From a virus, in IMG/VR virus record IMGVR_UViG_3300044630_003285, positions 1-21,472 of that record: 21,472 nt of DNA; one strand, written 5' to 3'. The first letter of the stretch is position 1. Each line of letters starts with the position of its first letter. Positions 1 to 9,000 of the stretch are shown here, in pieces. The notes under the pieces were generated by a model. That model ran no database searches, was not told where the DNA came from, and was given only the letters and a program-made list of their open reading frames with translations. The translations under genes and the position numbers were made by a program.

Positions 1-1
1 A

Positions 2-3000
2 GTTAATTTACCAGCGGCAACATTTATAGCAAGTGGTTCGGCAACTGCATCTTTTCAAGAAGGTGATTTATTGGTTAATACAAATACTAGAATTCAAGGT
101 AATTTAATAGTTGATGAATCTATTTTTGCTGACCAAATTATTGTAAATATAGTTTCATCTTCGATAATATTTTCATCTGGTTCAAATATATTTGGTAATA
201 CAGACGAAAATATACAACAATTTACAGGATCTGTAAGAATACAGAGTGAATTAATTGGTAACAATATTACCGGTTCATCATTTACTGGTTCATTTACTGG
301 TTCTTTCTTTGGAGATGGTAGAGATATATTTAACCTACCTCAAGCAACAAAATTATCAACAGGCTCAATAACCGCATCGGTAACACCTGATTTTGGATTT
401 AAAGTAGAATCGGTAGATAGTGGTTCACAATTTACAGGTAGTGTTGCTATAACTGGTAGCCTAAGAATAACAGCAACATCGGGTTCATTGATATTAGAAT
501 CTTCATCGGTATATTATGGCGAAGGTACTTATTTAAGAAATATTCCAAGAAATGCGTTATCAGATGATGCTTTAATATCTACTGAAATTAAATCTGGATC
601 GGTAACCGCATCAGTATCACCTGATAGGGGGTTTGTTGTAAAATCATTAGAATTTGGCGCATATTTTAGTGGTAGTATCACTTCAAGTGGAAATATTCAA
701 GTTCAAAGCGGCTCGTTCTTTAGTGGTAGTGGTCAGGGATTATTTAATATTCCACTATCTGCTTTAAATATAGATTCATTAGTAGCGACAAGAATAGCTT
801 CCGGTTCAGTAACCGCATCCGTATCTCCGGATTTTGGATTCAGAGTAATATCAACTGAAAGTGGTTCTCAATTTACAGGTAGCTTATTTGTAAGTGGGGC
901 AAGGGGCATTGAAATCGTATCGGGTTCATCTTATTCTGGTAGTGGTGCTAGGTTATTTGATATACCTGTATCGGCTTTGAAAGATTTAGACCTTAGTAGA
1001 ATTAAATCTGGGTCCGTAACTGCATCAATTTCTCCAGATAAAGGATTTGTTGTAAATACATTTTCCACATTTAGTGGAAGTATGATAATTACTGCATCGG
1101 CTACATACTACCCATCAGAATCAATTGAAACGGTATTTGATGTAACCACCGATGGTGTTTTATCATACAATTTTACAGGCGCTGCAGTTGGTCCAAATCC
1201 AACACTAACATTGGTTAGAGGTATAACTTATGTTTTTAATTTAAATGTAAGTGGACATCCTTTTCAAATAAAAACATCAAAAGTATCCGGTACCGGTAAT
1301 TTGTATAATGATGGTGTAACTAATAATGGAACGCAGGTTGGAACTCTATTATTTACAGTGCCGCTAAACGCACCAAATACACTTTATTACAACGACCAAT
1401 TTTTATCGGCTTTATCAGGAACTATTAATATAGTAGATGCGTTATTGCAAAAAGATGGGGGAGTATTAATTTCGGGCAGTTTGCATGTAAGTGAGGTTAT
1501 TAGAGCAAGAGAATTTACCGGTTCTTTTAGTGGTTCATTTTTTCAAGGTGATGGAGGTGGGTTATTCAATATCCCATTCTCAGCATTTACCGGTGATTCT
1601 TCTAGAATTGCTAGTGGTAGTGTTACCGCATCCGTATCTCCGGATTTTGGGTTTATAGTTGTATCTACTGAAAAGGGTTCTCAATTTACTGGAAGCATAT
1701 CCGTATCAGGTTCAATTGATGTAGTTAATATTACGGCAGTCTCTATGAGTGCGTTTGAAGTTAGTGGTTCATTTAAAGGAGATGGTAGTAGATTAACAAA
1801 TATAAATGTACCACCTCAAGTAGCAACACAAATAGTATCTGGATCCGTAACTGCATCTGTTTCTCCTGATTCTGGATTTATTGTAACATCAGTTGATTTT
1901 GGGTCCACTATAATAGGAAATACGGTAATTAGTGGTAGTTTAATTGTAAGTGGTGCTAGAGGTATAGAAATCGTATCTGGTTCATCTTATTCTGGTAGTG
2001 GTGAAAGATTATTCAATATACCTAGAGCAGCTTTAACTCCGGACGCATTATTATCTACCGAAATTAAAAGTGGTAGCGTAACTGCATCAGTATCGCCTGA
2101 TTTTGGGTTTAGAGTAATTTCGGTTGAAAGCGGTTCTCAATTTACGGGTTCTTTATTCGTAAGTGGTTCTAGAGGTATAGAACTTGCATCCGGTTCATCT
2201 TATTCTGGTAGTGGTGCTAGATTATTTGATATACCACTATCTGCATTAGCTGATTTAGACCTTTCAAAAATATTTAGTGGGTCTGCAACGGCATCAATTT
2301 CTCCTGATAGAGGGTTTGAAGTATTTGCGGCAACATCTAACTTTTCTGGTTCAGTATCGGCATCCGTATTTAGTGGTAGTGGTGCGGGGTTATTTGATAT
2401 TCCATTCTCAGCTTTATCAGAAGAATTAAAAAGAATAGCAAGTGGTAGTGTAACTGCATCGGTATCTCCAAATGAAGGATTTAAAGTAGAATCTTTAGAA
2501 AGTGGTTCACAATTTACTGGTTCTTTATTTGTAACCGGTGGATATATTAGAGTTGAAACAGGTTCATTCTTTAGTGGTAGTGGTGCCGGATTAAATAATA
2601 TTCCTCGTTCGGCATTAACCTTAGACGCATTAATATCTACTGAAATTAAAAGTGGTAGTGTAACTGCTTCGGTTAGTCCTGATGAAGGATTCAAAGTAAT
2701 TTCTGTACAAAGTGGTTCACAATTTAGTGGTAGTTTATTTGTAAGTGGTGGATATATTAGAGTAGAGACAGGTTCATTCTTTAGTGGTAGTGGTGCTGGA
2801 TTATCTGATATTCCGGAATCAGCATTATCATTTAAAATTAATAGAATCGCAAGTGGTAGTGTAACGGCATCTATTTCTCCTGATTATGGATTAAGAGTAA
2901 ATACATTCTCTACAATTAGTGGAAGTTTTATAGTATCATCATCGGCAAGAGAATTGGCATATTATGATATAGATACTGTATTTAATGTGACAAATGCTGG

Positions 3001-6000
3001 AAGTAGTGCGTATAATATAAGTAATAGATTAGTAAGTGGTTCAAACCCAACTTTAACTTTAGTTAGAAATGTAGAATATGTATTTAATGTAAATGCTTCT
3101 GGACATCCATTTTGGATTAAAGAAGTTAGTAGTACTGGTACTAATAATTCGTATGATTATTGGGTAACTAATAACGGCGACGATGTTGGTGTTATAACAT
3201 TTTTAGTTTCTGGAAGTGCACCTAATACATTATATTATAATTGCCAATTACATGGTTCAATGGCGGGTACTATTAACGTAGTTGATGCATTATACGTTCC
3301 AGCTGAAATAAAATTAATTGGTGATACAAAAGTAATTGGAGCAGTAACTGCATCAGTATTTAGTGGTAGTGGTAAAGGATTATTTGATATTCCTTTCTCA
3401 AACATTACTGGTGATGCGGTAAGAATCGCTAGTGGTAGTGTAACTGCATCGGTAGCACCTAATTTTGGATTCAGAGTAGCATCATTTGTAAGTGGTTCTG
3501 ATTTTAGTGGAAGTATTAGAATTGATTCGTCATCTTTCATTTATTCGGAAGGTACGTTTTTAAGAAATATTCCACGTTCGGCATTAACCGAAGATGCATT
3601 AGCCTCATCTGAAATCAAATCGGGTTCAGTAACAGCATCGGTATCACCGGTATTTGGATTCGTAGTAACAACGCCGTTTACATCATCGGTAAGTGAAAGT
3701 TTCTTTTTTACACAAATAGCATCTCAATTTACGGGTTCAATATCCGTATCTGGTAGTTTATTTGTAAATGATACAAGCGGAGGACTATTTATAAATTCAT
3801 CATCATTTATATTTGCCGATGGAACATATCTTAGAAATATTCCTCGTTCAGCATTAACCGAAGATGCATTATTATCATCATTTATTGCATCTGGTTCGGT
3901 AACAGCATCGGTAAGTCCTGATTTTGGGTTTAAAGTAATAGCAACTGATATATTTAGTGGTTCTATTTTTGGTTCACAATTTACCGGAAGTGTTGATGTT
4001 AGTGGTAGCGTTAGAGCGTTTACATTCATTGGAGATGGTTCTCAATTAACAAATGTACAAGCAGCAGCATCTCCATTGATAGCAAGTGGTTCGGCAACAG
4101 CATCAGTAGCAAGTGGAGAGAGATTTATAGTAACAACCGGTGCAACTGGAAGTGGAGTAGATACTCAATTTGGTTCTCAATTTACCGGAAGCGTTGACAT
4201 TAGTGGTAGTATTAAGGCTCAATTTATATTGGGAGATGGTACTTTTATAACAAATGTACAAGCAGCAGCTGCACCATTCATTGGTAGTGGTTCTGCAACA
4301 GCATCGGTAGCAAGTGGAAATACATTTGTAGTAACAACTGGAGCTACTGGCTCAGCTATCGGTTCTAGATTTACTGGTTCAATTGATGTTAGTGGTAGTA
4401 TTAGGGCATTCAATTTTGTAGGAGATGGTTCTCAATTAACAAATGTACAAGCATCAGCAGCACCTTTGATAGCAAGTGGTTCGGCAACGGCGTCTGTACA
4501 AAGTGGAATACAATTTGTTGTTACAACCAAAGGTAACTTTTCACCAGTTGGTTCAAATTCTGGTTCTTATTATGGTTCTGTATTTACTGGTTCTGTAATT
4601 ATTAGTGGGTCAATATCAGCATCTCGTTATGATGGAGATGGTGGCGGATTATTTAATATACCAGCATCAGCATTAGAAGATTTGCAATTAGATAGAATAC
4701 AATCTGGTTCTGGTAGAGCAATAATAGATCCAGAACAATTAGATGTAAATGTACCAATAACAGCGGCACTTTATATAGGTGATGGTGGTGGATTATTTAA
4801 CATTCCTGCAAATGCATTGCAAGACCTTAAATTGGATAGAATTATATCCGGTTCGGTTGAAGGCGTGATTTCTCCAAACAAAGGATTGGAAGTAAATACA
4901 AATGTAAGAATATTTTCCGGTTCATTGACTGTAAGTGGAAGTATATTTGTAAGTGGAGGAAATGTAATAGCAGCATCTGGTTCTTCATTCATTGGAGATG
5001 GTAGCGGATTAAGAAATATCAATATTGCTAATTTGGCATTTGAAACTTCTCTATTACAATCTGGATCTGTAACCGCCGAAATTTCTCCAAATTTAGGATT
5101 GGTTGTAAATACCTCAGCATCTATACAGGGTGATTTGAACGTATTGAATAAAATATTGGTAAATAATATTACAGCAAGTAATGTTATTAAATCTCAATTA
5201 TTTACCGGTTCATTCTTAGGTACATATAATTTCCAAGGAGTAGGACCAACTGCATCAGCAGAATATGATATTTTAAGATTTAATCCAACACAAGGATATT
5301 TCATACCACAACCTGAAACTTCATTAACCGAAACGGTATCATTCAATAATGTAAGTACATTAACAATCGTACACAATTTAGGAATTAGATATCCAATGGT
5401 TCAGGTTTACGCCACCGGTTCGGAAGACCAAATTTTACCTGGCACAATAAAATCAATTGATGATGATACTATTCAAATTCTATTTAGTGGATTGACTAGT
5501 GGGCATGTTGTAATTGGTAGTGGTGGTTCTTTAATTAATGGTAGTATAAATGGTGATAGAGTATTTGGTGAAGTGTTATCCGCATCATATGCGAGAAGGG
5601 CAACACTTGCAGATGCTGTGACTGGATTTGATTCGGCATCATTGGTATCGTTATCTGCATCTTTGGCAAACGCAAATGCATATGTAAGAAATGACCAAAC
5701 GGCATCAATGGCCGTATTTAGTGCGGTAAGTTCATCTTACGCATTAACAGCATCATACGCATTAAACGCATCGCAAGGCGGAGGAACTGAATTGCGTATA
5801 TATCAAACAAGTTCATTAGTAAAAGCACAGGTAGGAAAAATTCATTTTACTGGCTCTGGTGTTGATGTAGTAGCATCTGGTTCGGATGGTGTATTGGTAA
5901 CTATTTTAGGTGGTGGTGGCGCTGGTGCTTCTGCTCAAACTGCATCTTATATTCTTTCGGAAGATGTAGATGGTCCATTAGGAATGAATAGTGTACAATT

Positions 6001-9000
6001 TGCAGTATCAGCACTTACCGCATCGTTTGCGTTAACTACACCAACATCTGATACATCTTCATTCTTACAAATTAACACAGACCAAACAATAAATGCATCG
6101 TTAGTAATTAGTGCTAGTTTAGGTGTAAGTGGTAGTTTCTTTCTAGGTAATTTAACATCTGGTTCATCAGAAGATGTTGTTGTTTGGAATAGTACAACAA
6201 AACGATTAGAAAGAAGAAATATAGCAGCGGCAGTGGGTTCATCTGGAACATCTGGTACATCAGGAACTTCAGGTGAAAGTGGTTCTTCAGGAACATCAGG
6301 TACAAGTGGAACAAGTGGTTCTTCAGGAACATCAGGTACAAGCGGTATCGATGGAACATCGGGTACATCCGGAACAAGTGGTACATCCGGTACAAGTGGC
6401 ACTTCGGGTACTTCTGGTACAAGTGGTAGTGATGGTTCTTCTGGAACATCGGGAACTTCCGGCACAAGCGGAACGTCTGGAACATCAGGAACTTCTGGTA
6501 GTTCTGGAACAAGCGGTACAAGTGGCACGAGTGGTACATCTGGTACATCTGGTACATCTGGTACATCAGGTAGTTCCGGCACAAGTGGTACTTCCGGTAC
6601 AAGAGGAACGTCTGGAACATCAGGAACTTCTGGAACATCAGGAACTTCTGGAACATCTGGTAGTAGTGGTACATCCGGTTCAACCGGCTCAGCTGGTTCA
6701 TCGGGTACATCAGGAACTTCTGGTACATCTGGAACAAGTGGAACTTCAGGAACTTCAGGAACTTCAGGTAGTGTGGGTACTTCTGGTACTTCTGGAACTA
6801 GCGGTACAAGTGGCACGAGTGGGACATCAGGAAGTGATGGAACATCGGGAACGTCTGGTTCAAGTGGAAGTGGTGGAACATCGGGTACTTCCGGAACGTC
6901 TGGTAGTGGTGGTGAAAGCGGCTCATCTGGTACATCCGGTAGTGGAGGTTCTTCAGGAACATCAGGTACATCAGGTATAAGTGGTTCAAATGGAACATCG
7001 GGAACTTCAGGTACTTCAGGTACATCTGGTTCTACTGGTGAAGCGGGTTCATCCGGAACATCGGGCACAAGTGGTTCATCAGGAACGTCAGGTTCAACCG
7101 GTTCATCGGGAACCTCTGGTACTTCTGGCTCATCTGGTACTTCCGGTACAAGTGGTAGTGATGGTACATCCGGTAGCTCAGGCACATCAGGCACATCAGG
7201 AACATCTGGTACTTCCGGTACAAGTGGTAGTGATGGAACATCGGGTACTTCGGGAACTTCTGGAACATCTGGCTCATCAGGAACTTCTGGAACATCTGGA
7301 ACATCTGGTACATCAGGAACTTCAGGAACTTCGGGTAGTGATGGTTCATCAGGAACTTCTGGAACATCTGGCACTTCTGGTACTTCTGGTACCGAAGGTT
7401 CAGCAGGAACATCAGGAACTTCAGGTATAGATGGAACTTCTGGCACATCGGGTTCAAGTGGTACTTCTGGTAGTGATGGAACTTCTGGTACATCAGGTAC
7501 TTCAGGAGAAAGTGGTTCATCGGGAACAAGTGGAATAAGTGGTTCATCAGGAACTTCGGGTACCTCTGGTTCAGATGGTACATCAGGAACATCGGGAACT
7601 TCGGGTACATCAGGTATAAGTGGTTCGGATGGAACTTCGGGTACCTCTGGAATTGACGGGTCATCCGGAACAAGTGGAATAGATGGTACATCAGGAACTT
7701 CGGGAACATCCGGTTCAGATGGAACTTCAGGAACATCAGGAACTTCAGGAACATCAGGATTAGATGGAACATTCTTCGGTTCATCAGGTACATCTGGTAC
7801 TTCAGGAACATCAGGTACTAGTGGGTTGGATGGTAGCAGTGGAACTTCAGGTACCTCAGGCACATCAGGATTAGATGGAACTTTATTTGGAAGTAGTGGA
7901 ACTTCTGGAACTTCAGGCATAGATGGAACTTCTGGTACATCTGGAACTTCTGGTACATCAGGAACTAGTGGAATTGATGGCTCATCCGGAACATCTGGAT
8001 TAAATGGCACATTCTTTGGTAGTAGTGGAACATCAGGTGAAAGTGGAACTTCGGGTACATCCGGAGAAAGTGGTTCATCGGGAACAAGTGGAACTTCTGG
8101 TACATCAGGATTAGATGGAACTTTATTTGGAAGTAGTGGTACTTCGGGAGAAAGTGGTACTTCAGGAACTTCAGGTACTTCAGGAGAAAGCGGTTCATCG
8201 GGAACTTCAGGTACTTCGGGAACATCGGGATTAGATGGAACTTTATTTGGAAGTAGTGGTACATCCGGAGAAAGTGGAACTTCTGGTACATCAGGAGAAA
8301 GTGGAACTTCTGGAACTTCTGGCACAAGCGGAACATCAGGATTAGATGGAACTTTATTTGGTTCATCAGGAACTTCGGGAACAAGTGGTACATCAGGTAC
8401 TTCAGGAGAAAGCGGTTCATCGGGTACTTCCGGTACAAGTGGAACATCAGGATTAGATGGAACTTTATTTGGAAGTAGTGGAACATCGGGTACATCTGGA
8501 ACATCAGGCACTAGTGGATTGGATGGTAGTAGTGGAAGTTCAGGTACCTCAGGCACATCAGGATTAGATGGAACTTTATTTGGTTCATCGGGAACTTCAG
8601 GAACATCTGGTGAAAGTGGCACGAGTGGAACATCAGGAACTTCAGGAACATCAGGAACTTCAGGAACGTCAGGATTAGATGGAACTTTATTTGGAAGTAG
8701 TGGAACATCAGGAACTTCGGGTACTTCAGGTACAAGTGGAGTTTCCGGTTCATCAGGAACAAGTGGAACTTCAGGAACATCAGGATTAGATGGAACTTTA
8801 TTTGGAAGTAGTGGTACATCAGGTACATCGGGAACAAGTGGAATAAGTGGTTCATCTGGTACATCTGGAACTTCCGGTACAAGCGGAACATCCGGACTAG
8901 ATGGAACTTTATTTGGAAGTAGCGGTACATCAGGAATAAGTGGAACTTCTGGCACATCTGGCTCATCTGGAACTTCTGGTACATCTGGAACAAGCGGAAC

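Larger units (their letters stand above)
2..5240 (+). repeat. About 21 copies of a Ser/Gly-rich fibre module
   Basis: The N-terminal half of fibre 1 is a run of about 21 diverged modules, mostly 50-75 residues. Each begins with a motif like (I/L)xSGSVTASVSPDxGF and continues with SGSQFTGSLxVSG. Each ends with a hairpin-like block of the form SGSGxxLFxIPxSAL or GDGSxLTNV. Three end types alternate: FSGSG..LF(N/D)IP, YGEGTYLRNIP and GDGSQLTNVQA. Some pairs are close at DNA level, for example around 931 versus 2192 and 2548 versus 2758, which suggests later duplications. The GDGSxLTN block is common in phage fibres. A beta-rich shaft is inferred from composition only. Confidence 0.85.

Noticed and set aside
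71-73. TTG at 71 as the start of fibre 1
   Set aside because: The frame is open upstream to base 2 and the upstream codons match the repeat module, so the gene continues beyond the window.
1118-1441. Copper binding by the first cupredoxin-like domain
   Set aside because: Three of four ligand positions are replaced by Asp, Leu and Leu.
6273-7430. Plus-strand frames rich in His, Gln, Glu and Val within the Gly tract
   Set aside because: They are out-of-frame readings of the same repeat codons inside a much longer real gene.
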